A DNA stretch of 64,000 nucleotides from JAPPKS01 sp963667895 (GTDB taxonomy: Bacteria > Poribacteria > WGA-4E > PCPOR2b): positions 2,170,001 to 2,234,000 of the forward strand of contig OZ245030.1 of NCBI GenBank assembly GCA_965223985.1. Reading direction: 5' to 3'. The notes beneath the pieces are model-generated. The model ran no database searches, was not told the origin of the DNA, and saw only the letters and a program-made list of their open reading frames with translations. Both the position numbers and the translations under genes were made by a program. Of the stretch, positions 1 to 8,684 are shown one piece after another (positions within the stretch are counted from its first letter, which is position 1; the number at the start of each line of letters is the position of its first letter).

Positions 1-3000
1 CATCGGACTCGTCCGTTAAGCGCAATTCCGTTTCCCCGCCGTTGAAGAGTTCCTCGAACACAGCCTGGAAGTTTGAGCGAATCTGTTCAAAGGTTTGGAG
101 GAAGGCGTCACGTGATGTTTGGTTAATCTTTTGAATCGCTTGATAGGTGGACTCGAGCGATTTCTGCAAATCTTCCCGCTGCTCCGCAAGAAAGTCCTCG
201 CGTTTTTTGTGCTCTTGATACTCTTCAATCGCCACTAGGTTGACGGAACCCATGTTCTCAATCTGAACTTTCAGCGTCTCAATCCCATCCATCAACTCGA
301 GATCGCTGGCTGGATTTTCTTCGATTTCAATCTGATCGATGGATACCTGATATTTTTCCTGAATGCGCGCGGCGATTGCTTTTAATTGCATTTCCAATTG
401 CGTAGTTGTTACCTCTAGGTGGTGCCGCATGCGGTTATGCTTATCAAATTCCCTCCTCGTTTTGCGCATCAGCTTTTGTGCCGCAGAGATTTGTTCGATT
501 AAGCCATCACGTTCTGACTCTAGTTGGCTCACACTCTCTTCGGCTCCAAATTTCCGTCCCTCCGTTTGGACAAATTGGCGCTGAGCTTCGTTAATCTGTT
601 CGGAGAGATTTTGTTGCGTCAGATTGTCCGAGTCGATAATTTCTTGATGTTCGCCGATACTCTCGCGGATTTGCACCTGATTTTTCTGGAGCGTTGTGAG
701 TTCACTGCCGAGTCCCTGTAATCTCTCACGCTTGCCCGCTAGATTAATTTCAAGTTCCTGACACGATTCCGACACTTCATCTCGCTTCTTGCACTCGACT
801 TGAATCTGCTCCGATAGCCGTTCAATCCGCCGTCGAAGCGTTTGTTGTGTTTTCTGGGCTTCCGCCAGTTCGGTTTGAAGGGTCTCCCGATCCGCTTTGA
901 CTTTCTCAGTTTCTTGATGAAGACTCGCGCCTTCCGTTTCGGCATCGGTCAGTTGGCGTTCAAATTGCGTAATTTTGTCATGGAGTTGCTCTAAATCCTT
1001 AGTCAAGCCTGTATGTTCGATATGGTTATCTTGTTGTCTCGTGATGAGCGTTTGTCGAGTCTGCTGGAGTTGCGCTAACATCTTGACATGTTCTTTGCGT
1101 TTAGCGTCTTTTTCGTTGACAACTCGCGTCAGCTGATTGATTCGCTCCTGTAAAGTTTCCAACTCTCTAGGACGACTGAGCAGGCTACTGGTTTGATGAT
1201 TACTCGATCCACCTGTAACTGCGCCGGAAGTATTAATCAATTCCCCTTCCAACGTGACGAGGCGGGCGTTTGAACGGAAACTCCTCGTTAATTGTATCGC
1301 TCTCTCGAGATTTTCAATGACGACTGTATTTCCCAGCAGTTGTTGAACCGCGACCGCATATTTGGGGTCATAATCCAGCAGTTCGGATGCTAGACCGATT
1401 ACGCCGGCTTGGTGGAGTAGGTTGTTGTCACGGAAAGAACGGGCGCGCAGGATATCGAGAGGCAGGAACGTCACTCGACCTGCCTGTGTCTTCTTGAGAA
1501 ATGCAATTCCCGCTTGGGCATCCTCGGCAGTTTCTGTAACGACGTTTTGGATGGCGCTGCCTAATGCCACTTCCATCGCTAATTCGTAGTCTGGGTCGGT
1601 ACGAATCAGTTCAGCGATTACGCCGCAAATCCCACCGAACCGATCGGGATGTTCCTCTCTGGCTCTTAGAATGGCTCGGACGCCTGTATAATAACCCTCG
1701 TGAGCGGCTTGCAATTCCTGCAATGATTTTAGGCGCGAAACGCTCATACCAAGCGAATCCTGAAACCCACGCACCTCAGAATCCAGCTTCCGAAGTTCAT
1801 CTTGATGATGTTGCAGTTCGTCTTCCGCATTTCGTTTTTCAGTGCCTATGCGAATTAAGTCTGCTGCTAACTGCTGCTCATGTCTCTGTGTCTTTGAATG
1901 CGCTTCCTTTGCAGTTTCTAGTTCAGTGTGCAACACCCTTGAGCTCTCGACGATCCGATTTAAATTGCTCGTGGAATATACAAGTTTTCCTTCGAGTGAA
2001 GTGAGTTGTGCCTCCGCCCGTGAAACTTGGGTGCTCGTTTCAAGCAACTGTTCTTTTGTTGTATTCACTGTCTGTTCAGCGCTATCTACTCGTGTAGTGA
2101 GTTGTCCTAGAACCCGGCGTCGTGCCGTCAGGCGGCTTTCTTCCAGCTTAAGGGTAACATCAATCTGCGTGCGTTCCCGCTCACGTTCACCCTTTTGGGT
2201 TTCGAGTTCGGCGTGCTGTTTTTCCAAAGTTTCAATCGCTTTAATCGCACGCTGGCGCTGCTGTTGTATATTTAACTGTCGCTCCTTGTAAAGCGCAATC
2301 TGCCGCTCCGTCTGCTCAATCTCACTCATGAATTGACGCACAACCTCTTGTGCATCGCGAATAGTAACTTCTAATTCAGACCGTTTCACTGTTGCGTCTT
2401 CAATCTGTTCCTCGGTCATTTGGATTGTCGCATTTGATCCCGCCGTCAGATTCAAGATTTCATCCAAGCTCAGTTGTGTTTCGGTCAACTCCTTGACAAA
2501 GCGCCCGTGCTCCCTACAATTCAGTTCCAATTCTAACTGTTTCAACTGGCCGTGCAGTTGTTGATAACTCTCAGCTTGTTGCGCTTGTCGTTTGAGCGAT
2601 TCGGTTTCACGCCGCAATTCGTGAACGATATCATTGATTCGCACGAGATTTTGTTCTGTGTCTTCCAGCTTTTTGAGCGCGGTTTTTTTGCGGCGCTTAT
2701 ATTTTGTGATACCCGCAACCTCATCAAACAGAAAGCGACGTTCTTCTGGACGGTTATTGAGAATGAGATCAATCTTAGCCTGTTCCATTATGGAGTAAGC
2801 ATCAACACCGACGCCGGTGTCCATAAAGAGTTCCGTGATATCTCGCAGCAGGCAGGGACTCTGATTGATAAAATAATCACTCTCGCCACTTCGTGTCAAT
2901 TGACGACGAACCTCAATCTCCGGTGATTCGAGTGCGAGTTTTCCATCGACGTTGGTGAAACGCAGAGAAACTTGCGTCTTTGGCGCTGGCTTGAAATTCG

Positions 3001-3208
3001 CACCGCCGTTGAAGATGATATCCTGCATATTGGCGCAGCGAAGCGCACGCGCACTCTGTTCGCCAAGCACCCAGCGGATGGCATCGGATACGTTGCTTTT
3101 GCCACAGCCGTTTGGCCCTACAACGACAGTGACCCCCGGCTCGAGTATTAGTTCGGTCGCCTCGGCAAAACTCTTGAAACTACTGATCTTAATCTGATTG
3201 AGATACAA
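1..3208 (-). CDS. smc: Chromosome partition protein SMC (3' end outside the window)
   Basis: This is the ATPase of the condensin-like complex that compacts and segregates the chromosome, normally working with ScpA and ScpB. The reading frame is open from a TTG at 3208 to the window edge, about 1069 residues. An AGGAGG lies 7 nt before the TTG, which fixes the start. Residues 31-39 read GPNGCGKSN (Walker A), followed by IRWVLGEQSA, a typical SMC head sequence. The long middle part is rich in E, Q, R and L, as expected for the coiled-coil arms around a hinge. The last visible residues, near base 30, read FNGGETELRLTD, which is the start of the C-terminal head lobe. The ABC signature, Walker B and about 110 residues are therefore missing only because the window ends. 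No neighbour on this strand overlaps it. Confidence 0.95.
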   Translation of the reverse strand, partial: MYLNQIKISSFKSFAEATELILEPGVTVVVGPNGCGKSNVSDAIRWVLGEQSARALRCANMQDIIFNGGANFKPAPKTQVSLRFTNVDGKLALESPEIEVRRQLTRSGESDYFINQSPCLLRDITELFMDTGVGVDAYSIMEQAKIDLILNNRPEERRFLFDEVAGITKYKRRKKTALKKLEDTEQNLVRINDIVHELRRETESLKRQAQQAESYQQLHGQLKQLELELNCREHGRFVKELTETQLSLDEILNLTAGSNATIQMTEEQIEDATVKRSELEVTIRDAQEVVRQFMSEIEQTERQIALYKERQLNIQQQRQRAIKAIETLEKQHAELETQKGERERERTQIDVTLKLEESRLTARRRVLGQLTTRVDSAEQTVNTTKEQLLETSTQVSRAEAQLTSLEGKLVYSTSNLNRIVESSRVLHTELETAKEAHSKTQRHEQQLAADLIRIGTEKRNAEDELQHHQDELRKLDSEVRGFQDSLGMSVSRLKSLQELQAAHEGYYTGVRAILRAREEHPDRFGGICGVIAELIRTDPDYELAMEVALGSAIQNVVTETAEDAQAGIAFLKKTQAGRVTFLPLDILRARSFRDNNLLHQAGVIGLASELLDYDPKYAVAVQQLLGNTVVIENLERAIQLTRSFRSNARLVTLEGELINTSGAVTGGSSNHQTSSLLSRPRELETLQERINQLTRVVNEKDAKRKEHVKMLAQLQQTRQTLITRQQDNHIEHTGLTKDLEQLHDKITQFERQLTDAETEGASLHQETEKVKADRETLQTELAEAQKTQQTLRRRIERLSEQIQVECKKRDEVSESCQELEINLAGKRERLQGLGSELTTLQKNQVQIRESIGEHQEIIDSDNLTQQNLSEQINEAQRQFVQTEGRKFGAEESVSQLESERDGLIEQISAAQKLMRKTRREFDKHNRMRHHLEVTTTQLEMQLKAIAARIQEKYQVSIDQIEIEENPASDLELMDGIETLKVQIENMGSVNLVAIEEYQEHKKREDFLAEQREDLQKSLESTYQAIQKINQTSRDAFLQTFEQIRSNFQAVFEELFNGGETELRLTDESD

Positions 3209-3482
3209 CGGGTTACCTCCTTCGATTGACAGATAATTCGACAATCATACTTCATAAACGTCAATATGTCATGGTGCGTTTCACAGTCTTATCAGAAAAT
3301 CCGTTGCTCTTCCTTGCAGTCTCTCATTCGCTTTCCAGCCCAAAAAGTAAAATCTACTTCAAGATACGGTTAGCACTGCCGCATCTCATTTTGCAGATGA
3401 ACAAATGTTCACGTCAATTCTGAATCAGGATGAAAAACTCGTGACAATCGCACGATTATTTGCCAACCTCTAAACTTCAGTA

Positions 3483-3512
3483 TTGACTAAGGTCAGACCG
3501 TTGTGCTATAAT
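3483..3512 (+). promoter_or_regulatory. Predicted sigma70-type promoter
   Basis: TTGACT (3483-3488) and a perfect TATAAT (3507-3512) are separated by 18 bases. The site lies about 140 bases ahead of the oxygenase-like gene at 3651, in the spacer between it and the divergent smc gene. This is a motif match only. Confidence 0.6.
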
Positions 3513-3650
3513 CGTACATTGTCAGTTACGTCTCATGTATAAGATTTGTTTTTCTGACGACACATTGCAGATGCACAGATACCAGTACCTATGCGAATGT
3601 TTCAATCTCACTCAAGTTTAATTTACGACTTAGGAATGGAGCACAATCGA

Positions 3651-4247
3651 ATGAATTTAGAGCAACGCTTAGATCGGATTATTGAGAATTGGAATTTGCT
3701 CAAACACCCCTTTTATCTAGCTTGGAGTGCAGGTCAGTTACCCCAAGATGCATTGCGAACATACGCTCGTGAGTACGGAGCCTTCATCGCACTTGTACCT
3801 GATGGTTGGCAGACATTGAACGAACAGGAAATTGCGAAAGAAGAAAGTGAGCATCTTGAACTGTGGCAAGACTTTGCACAAGGATTAGGAACCCACGTTG
3901 GCGAAGCCCACATTCCACAGGTGAAAAATCTGGTTGACGTCTCACGTACGCTTTGGGATAACCCTGAAACTGCTCTGGGTGCGCTTTATGCCTTTGAAGT
4001 CCAGCAGCCCGCCACCTCCCAATCTAAACTTGAAGGGTTGAGAGCGTTTTACCAACTGCCGGATGAAGTAGAACCGTACTTTGAAGTCCACTCTCATAAT
4101 GAGCACGAATCAGAAAAACTGCTTCATCGAATGCGGCAACTCTCAACAGAGGAACAAGCTTCTGCTTTTCAAGCCTGTGAGAAAATGTGCGATGCGCTTT
4201 GGTCGGCTCTCAGCGGCATTTATGATGCAGAATGCGCGGTCAACTAA
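3651..4247 (+). CDS. Heme-oxygenase-like metalloprotein of the CADD/TenA/PqqC superfamily
   Basis: The protein has 198 residues and looks all-helical. The order of motifs fits the CADD-like (non-heme dinuclear metal) branch. These are HPFYLAWSAGQLP at residues 19-31, EEESEHLELW-type metal ligands near 63-72, YAFEVQQPATSQSK, and a His-rich YFEVHSHNEHES segment. CADD-type proteins act as self-sacrificing para-aminobenzoate synthases or as other metal oxygenases; which applies here cannot be told. The frame also opens at 3591, but the ATG at 3651 is chosen because GGAG lies 9 bases before it and the family usually starts close to the HPFY motif. The gene is a single unit behind a strong promoter-like sequence. 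Confidence 0.75.
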   Translation: MNLEQRLDRIIENWNLLKHPFYLAWSAGQLPQDALRTYAREYGAFIALVPDGWQTLNEQEIAKEESEHLELWQDFAQGLGTHVGEAHIPQVKNLVDVSRTLWDNPETALGALYAFEVQQPATSQSKLEGLRAFYQLPDEVEPYFEVHSHNEHESEKLLHRMRQLSTEEQASAFQACEKMCDALWSALSGIYDAECAVN

Positions 4248-4555
4248 CACCCAATGAGTATACGGATATTCCGGACGTGCCTATTAACCTTTGGTGCTAG
4301 TTTAGACTTTTGGAGTCGTAGTCATAACAAAGCAGTTGACCGCTCTGGTCATAGTCAGATTTGGGTCATGAGACGATTCCCTCGATTTTAACGTTAATCT
4401 CTAAGGATTATACAATTCTTGGTTAACGTGAGGAAACCTAGACTCATGACCACAAAGGTTCGATATTCTGGTGGCACATCCTCCCTGAACACCTGCGAGA
4501 GGCGTATCGTTTCTTGAATCTCTGTGGAACGATGCTCAAGGGCGTCCTTTAGTTT
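4248..4555. other. Intergenic region between convergent genes
   Basis: There is no coding sequence here. A 9-base inverted pair, GGTCATGAG at 4364-4372 and CTCATGACC at 4443-4451, is the only structure seen. No T-tract follows it, so it is not a convincing terminator. Confidence 0.4.
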
Positions 4556-6178
4556 TTAATTTCCTATTTCCACTTCCATATTATCTGCAACTTCCCGTTC
4601 TACACTTCCGCGCAGCCGTGTCAACGTTTTTGGGAGTTTCATTTCAACCGTGACCAGCAGTTCGAGCGCCTCCTGTTCCCGCGGCATTGCTTCTCGGGGT
4701 TTGATGGCGCCCAGTTCATCATAAGCTTTGCGCATCTTACCTATCGCCGCCTCGAAGTTTATCAGGATTTGCGGATCAATAGAAATGGTGCGCATAGCGG
4801 TGCTAATCTCACCAACAAAACGTTGGACTCTGTCCCTCAATTTCGCCTGTTTCTCTCCCGTTTTCTTGACTGCAACTTTGTAATCGTCCGAAGGTGGAGC
4901 AGGTTGTTTATTGCCGTCGAATCGTGTAGGAGAATTGAAATAACCCCACGTTTCTCTGATAATCTGCTTCTGTGTTGCGATTAATCCGGCTAAAATATCT
5001 CCCGCTGCCGATTCTGCGTCCCTCTCCTCGTATCGTACACTAAATGGACGCACTTCAATAAAATGGATCTTAGAGTTTCCGATGCCCGCATTGCTATCTA
5101 CGGCTTGAGCGTAATAAGTGAGCACGTCCCCCGGTTCCACGTTTAGCTCCTCAAGGTAGAAATGATACGAGCCAGAGATAGTATTCCTCGCCCCAACGTC
5201 GTAAGCCTCGGTCGGTAATTCTTGCGCTTCACCGGATCCAATTGTGTACCGCAATCCCGTTTGCTCAACTTTGTAGTCGTCCGACGCTTCGACGAGAACC
5301 TGCACCTCTTCTAGCATTGTGGCTTTGATATCCCGCCCCGGTTCCCTGATGACAACTTCGGGCGGGTTGTCGGGAATCGCTCTAACCGAGTATTCGATTG
5401 GAGTCTCGTTTTTGAATCCATTGACACAGTGCAGTTCAACACTGTATTTTCCGTCTTCTATCACATCCAACGACGCGGCGAGAGTGCGTCCTTCAGAAAC
5501 GCCCATTGATATGGTGTTATTGCCCGTATCGGTGAGAATCGCGGACTGAATAGCTTTGTTGGCGGTGATACGGACTTCCGCCGCAGTGCCGACTACCGCG
5601 CGGATATTTCCGTCGCCTTGCTGAACAACCGGTTTCAGTTGCGTGTGTTCGGGATAGATGTAGGAAACGCCAATGTCGCTAACTTTAGGTATGTCGTACA
5701 CTTCAACAGTGTAACGTTCCGATTCCGTATCGCTCGCCAGGACGTAATATTGCATGTCTTCATTGACATTGAAGATTTCATATTCAAACTTGTCCCGTTC
5801 TCCTTCAATTTGCACCATGTTGACCTGTTGTTCTATTGGCGAGTCACCGTCTTCCACGGTAGAAGGTCGGTTCATCCGGGTATAACCAAGCCTTACTTCA
5901 TCGGTGCCTTTGCCCGTGACCTCAACACGGATTCGGAGGCTCTGACCGCGGGGGATACGCGCATTGCCCGGTTGCAGATTCAATCTTGTTTCTAGAACAG
6001 GTGCCGACTTTTCCCAAGGAAACGGCATCAACAAATCAACAACGGTTTGTCCGGCGAGAATCACAATCATTGCAACGAGAACAACCGCACAGCCAGTCCA
6101 AATCAGCGTCCGTTTCCGTACGCGGCGTGCGGCGGTCATTTTCTCTTGTAATTGTGAGTAACCATCGCTCCTTGCCAC
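4556..6178 (-). CDS. DUF4175-like membrane-anchored protein
   Basis: A 540-residue protein with one strong membrane segment near residues 24-50 and a large part outside the cytoplasm. Beta-rich, Ig-like stretches with NPPEVVI and DDYKVEQTGLRYTI, then a helical C-terminal part, resemble the outer domain of DUF4175 proteins. These usually sit next to MoxR ATPase and DUF58 genes. The typical long, glutamine-rich C-terminal half of full-size DUF4175 proteins is absent, so this is a short version. The GTG start is set by AAGGAG about 8 bases upstream. In this window the MoxR gene lies 37 kb away, so the usual cluster is not intact. Function unknown; a role in the envelope is inferred from topology. 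Confidence 0.6.
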   Translation of the reverse strand: MARSDGYSQLQEKMTAARRVRKRTLIWTGCAVVLVAMIVILAGQTVVDLLMPFPWEKSAPVLETRLNLQPGNARIPRGQSLRIRVEVTGKGTDEVRLGYTRMNRPSTVEDGDSPIEQQVNMVQIEGERDKFEYEIFNVNEDMQYYVLASDTESERYTVEVYDIPKVSDIGVSYIYPEHTQLKPVVQQGDGNIRAVVGTAAEVRITANKAIQSAILTDTGNNTISMGVSEGRTLAASLDVIEDGKYSVELHCVNGFKNETPIEYSVRAIPDNPPEVVIREPGRDIKATMLEEVQVLVEASDDYKVEQTGLRYTIGSGEAQELPTEAYDVGARNTISGSYHFYLEELNVEPGDVLTYYAQAVDSNAGIGNSKIHFIEVRPFSVRYEERDAESAAGDILAGLIATQKQIIRETWGYFNSPTRFDGNKQPAPPSDDYKVAVKKTGEKQAKLRDRVQRFVGEISTAMRTISIDPQILINFEAAIGKMRKAYDELGAIKPREAMPREQEALELLVTVEMKLPKTLTRLRGSVEREVADNMEVEIGN

Positions 6179-6233
6179 CTTACACTCCTTCGAGGAAAAG
6201 GGGTGCGCTTCCCCTACTCAACTCAGAATTGCT

Positions 6234-6995
6234 TTACTTCGCTGTGTATCCGCCATCTACGAGAAGATGAGTCCCCGTTACAAATGAGGCGTCATCGGAC
6301 GCGAGGAATAGAATGCCGTGCGCAATCTCTCGGGGTTGAGCAACCCGCTTCAGAAGAGACGGATCACCCCACTCTTTTTGTGCGTCTTCAGGCGAAAAAT
6401 TCATCTCCTCAATTGCCCGATCAAGCGACGGTGTTTGCGTCACTCCCGGACAGAGTGCGTTAACCCGTATATTGAAGGGCGCAAGGTCCATCGCAAGGCA
6501 TCTCGTGAAATTCAGCACAGCCGATTTTGAGGTGTTGTAAGGGACATATTCAGGCTGCGCAATGAAGGAGCTGATGGAACCAAGATTGACAATCGAACCG
6601 ACGCCCGCTGCTTTCATCGCAGGAAGCACCGCCTTAACGCAGAACGCAGGACCTTTCACGTTGACACCCAAAATTCGATCCCAATCCGCTTCTGTCGCAT
6701 CTTCAACTCGCCCGTAGATAAATGCGGCAGCATTGTTGACGAGAATATTGATCGTTCCAAAAGCCTCAACTGCCGCATCAGCAATCCTTTGTGCATCTGC
6801 CGCTTTGGAGACGTCTGCTTCAACCGCCACCGCCTCGCCAGTTTCCCGAACGTGCTCCACCGTCTCATTCGCACCATCAATATTGATGTCAGCGACAACT
6901 ACCTTCGCACCCTCTTCGGCAAAGAGTTGACACGTGGTACGCCCAATCCCTGAACCGCCGCCTGTAACAATGGCAACCTTATTTTTGACGCGCAT
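6234..6995 (-). CDS. SDR-family NAD(P)-dependent dehydrogenase
   Basis: A 253-residue classical short-chain dehydrogenase/reductase. The nucleotide-binding motif TGGGSGIG is at residues 11-18, NNAA at 87-90, and the catalytic residues are N112, a serine in the 140-143 cluster, Y153 and K157. The C-terminal GxxxxVDGG motif is present. An acidic residue after beta-2 (VVVADIN) suggests NAD rather than NADP. The length and motifs are complete. The substrate cannot be inferred; the protein resembles broad glucose-1-dehydrogenase or 3-oxoacyl-reductase-like annotations. GGAAAAACT precedes the ATG. It lies 55 bases from the DUF4175-like gene on the same strand, with no obvious functional link. Confidence 0.9.
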   Translation of the reverse strand: MRVKNKVAIVTGGGSGIGRTTCQLFAEEGAKVVVADINIDGANETVEHVRETGEAVAVEADVSKAADAQRIADAAVEAFGTINILVNNAAAFIYGRVEDATEADWDRILGVNVKGPAFCVKAVLPAMKAAGVGSIVNLGSISSFIAQPEYVPYNTSKSAVLNFTRCLAMDLAPFNIRVNALCPGVTQTPSLDRAIEEMNFSPEDAQKEWGDPSLLKRVAQPREIAHGILFLASDDASFVTGTHLLVDGGYTAK

Positions 6996-7266
6996 AGTTT
7001 TTCCTTTCGGTTAAGCAGCCGTACCCCGGTAGTCGCTGGGGTTTTAGGTCTAATCCCAAGTGCCCTATAGAATCACGGAACATTTTCACAGTAGAAGCAG
7101 AAATTTACCATCCTGTCCGCTAAGATTGTCGAATCCGGTCGCTGTTCTCAACAGCACCGTTCAGCGTGCGAGGTGTTTCGCCGTCCATTCGGGAGGCAGG
7201 CTGAGCGGAGAATTAGTGGCTAATTTAATGGTCAAGTAGAATACAGACACTTGCGACGCTTCGCTC

Positions 7267-7287
7267 TTGCGCTCCAGCAGAGCGCAA
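7267..7287. repeat. Palindromic spacer repeat, copy 1
   Basis: TTGCGCTC and GAGCGCAA form an 8-base perfect stem around a CAGCA loop, followed by AATGT or ATGT-like bases. It shares the CTCCAGC-GAGC core with the hairpin at 7319. Confidence 0.5.
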
Positions 7288-7318
7288 TGTCTATAGCATA
7301 CGTAAAATTTCTAGTCTG

Positions 7319-7335
7319 CTGCTCCAGCGGAGCAG
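7319..7335. repeat. Palindromic spacer repeat, copy 2
   Basis: CTGCTCC and GGAGCAG form a 7-base perfect stem around AGC, again followed by AATGT. Together with the copy at 7267 this looks like a small dispersed palindrome family. Confidence 0.5.
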
Positions 7336-7370
7336 AATGTGAATCTTGGGTGGCAAGTCGGTAGTGCTCC

Positions 7371-7670
7371 CTATCTTGAAAACTCGGTTTCTGCATCTCC
7401 TGAGTCCTGCCCCTCCTTCAGACGAGGCGGACGACAAGTCGGACACGGCTTATAGTTTAGTTGTAGTGCGTCAGATAGAAAGAACGCCTGATTGTCGCCC
7501 CCGATTCGATGGCAGGTCTTCTGATGATAATATGCATCCATAGCCACAATTACGGTCTCTTCGCCCGATACAGAAGTTAGCCGACGATATAAGCCACAGC
7601 CAGTGATATTCACGGTTGATAGTACAAAAGCTGCGGCAAACAGGGAGACCATCCAAAATCTCAGCTTCAT
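7371..7670 (-). CDS. Small lipoprotein with a Cys-rich, possibly metal-binding C-terminus
   Basis: A 99-residue protein with an N-terminal export signal ending in the lipobox-like ITGC. After it comes a compact domain with TCHRIG, an A-x-x-x-x-Y-x-P stretch and CPTC. The spacing of the C-H pair and the CPxC pair resembles the small Ada/thermonuclease-tail type metal-binding motif, but the match is by eye only. The upstream ATG in the same frame (7721) is not preferred: the one at 7670 has GGGGGTGAG just before it and starts directly with the signal peptide. The function is unknown. It lies 63 bases before the downstream end of the methyltransferase gene on the same strand. Confidence 0.6.
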   Translation of the reverse strand: MKLRFWMVSLFAAAFVLSTVNITGCGLYRRLTSVSGEETVIVAMDAYYHQKTCHRIGGDNQAFFLSDALQLNYKPCPTCRPPRLKEGQDSGDAETEFSR

Positions 7671-7733
7671 TAGACTCACCCCCCTTTTCTTTGGAAATCG
7701 ACCTAACCCTATCCAATACACATGGACGCTCGT

Positions 7734-8684
7734 CTATTTCTCCTTGCGAAAAATCAGAATAAACTGATGCAGTTGGTTAGATACATACGCATACGGATAA
7801 CCGAAAGGATAAAGTTTCTGCGACTTGTCATACCAGATTTTGTAACCTCGAAACCGGAGATTCGGTATCTGGCCCAATGTATTGACCACATCCGCGTGAA
7901 TCAGGTTGTGATATTCAGCGGTCGGTTGCAGGTCTTTGCAGAAGACCACCACGTATCCTTTGACTTTTAGGTATTTCATGGACTGTGCGATGACGGATTT
8001 TAAAGCATCGTAGAACGGTTTGGTCGGCATGTTTCCGAGGTCGTGTTCTTCGTCTGTAAAGGGTGTAGGCGAATCATCGCCGGTTTTCTTCTTCCGTTCG
8101 CCAGTGCGCTTTCTTGAGAGCATATTTCCATACGGCGGATCGGTGAGTACGAGATCGAATTGATATTCCTTGCTGCAAAAAACCTCTTCAAGATGCCTAG
8201 AATCACCTTCGTAAACCGTCTGGGGTTCTAAATTTAACGTCTCGGACACTTTCCGGTAAAGGTCGAGATACGCTTGGGACAAATCCACACCCACGCCATG
8301 GCGTCCTGCCATCGAACAGCCTAACAAAGTGCCGCCGACGCCCACAAACGGATCAAAAACCCAGCCGTCCCGCTTGGTGAAAAATTCGATGAGTCGCTTC
8401 ATCAGTTGCGGCGGTTTTGGCGATGGATGCCGCTTGCGAATGTGATGCGCATAGCCCGCTTCGCCAGAAGTCGGATAAAAAGTGTCAATCACAGGCGCCT
8501 GATGCGCCGCCCACTGTTCCTCTGGCAATTCGTTGAGTCGCTCACCGGTGAGGAGGTCGGATTCCCCTTCGTTCAGTTCAACCGAATTTAAGAAATAGAC
8601 CCATTCTCTGCCGGTTAAATCGTTGAGCGTGTTGCGCGAATCCCGCACTCCCTTTGGTGTTTCCTTTTCACTCCGCTTGGACAT
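7734..8684 (-). CDS. DNA methyltransferase, N6-adenine/N4-cytosine type
   Basis: A 316-residue SAM-dependent DNA methyltransferase. Motif X/I is seen as KPPQLMKRLIEFF followed by FDPFVGVGGTLL, then GVDLS, and motif IV as TDPPYGNM; the C-terminal part has VVVFCKD. The FxGxGGT and DPPY motifs are those of the N6_N4_Mtase family. It overlaps the upstream D12-class methyltransferase gene by 17 bases, so the two are translated from one message. No endonuclease gene lies beside them, so they may be a solitary pair or have lost the nuclease. Two methyltransferases for the two strands of an asymmetric site, as in type IIS systems, is a possible reading. Confidence 0.85.
   Translation of the reverse strand: MSKRSEKETPKGVRDSRNTLNDLTGREWVYFLNSVELNEGESDLLTGERLNELPEEQWAAHQAPVIDTFYPTSGEAGYAHHIRKRHPSPKPPQLMKRLIEFFTKRDGWVFDPFVGVGGTLLGCSMAGRHGVGVDLSQAYLDLYRKVSETLNLEPQTVYEGDSRHLEEVFCSKEYQFDLVLTDPPYGNMLSRKRTGERKKKTGDDSPTPFTDEEHDLGNMPTKPFYDALKSVIAQSMKYLKVKGYVVVFCKDLQPTAEYHNLIHADVVNTLGQIPNLRFRGYKIWYDKSQKLYPFGYPYAYVSNQLHQFILIFRKEK

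Larger units (their letters stand above)
6996..7370. other. Intergenic region with two related hairpins
   Basis: There is no gene in this 375-base stretch. It contains two short palindromes of related sequence, described as separate repeats at 7267 and 7319. Confidence 0.5.
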
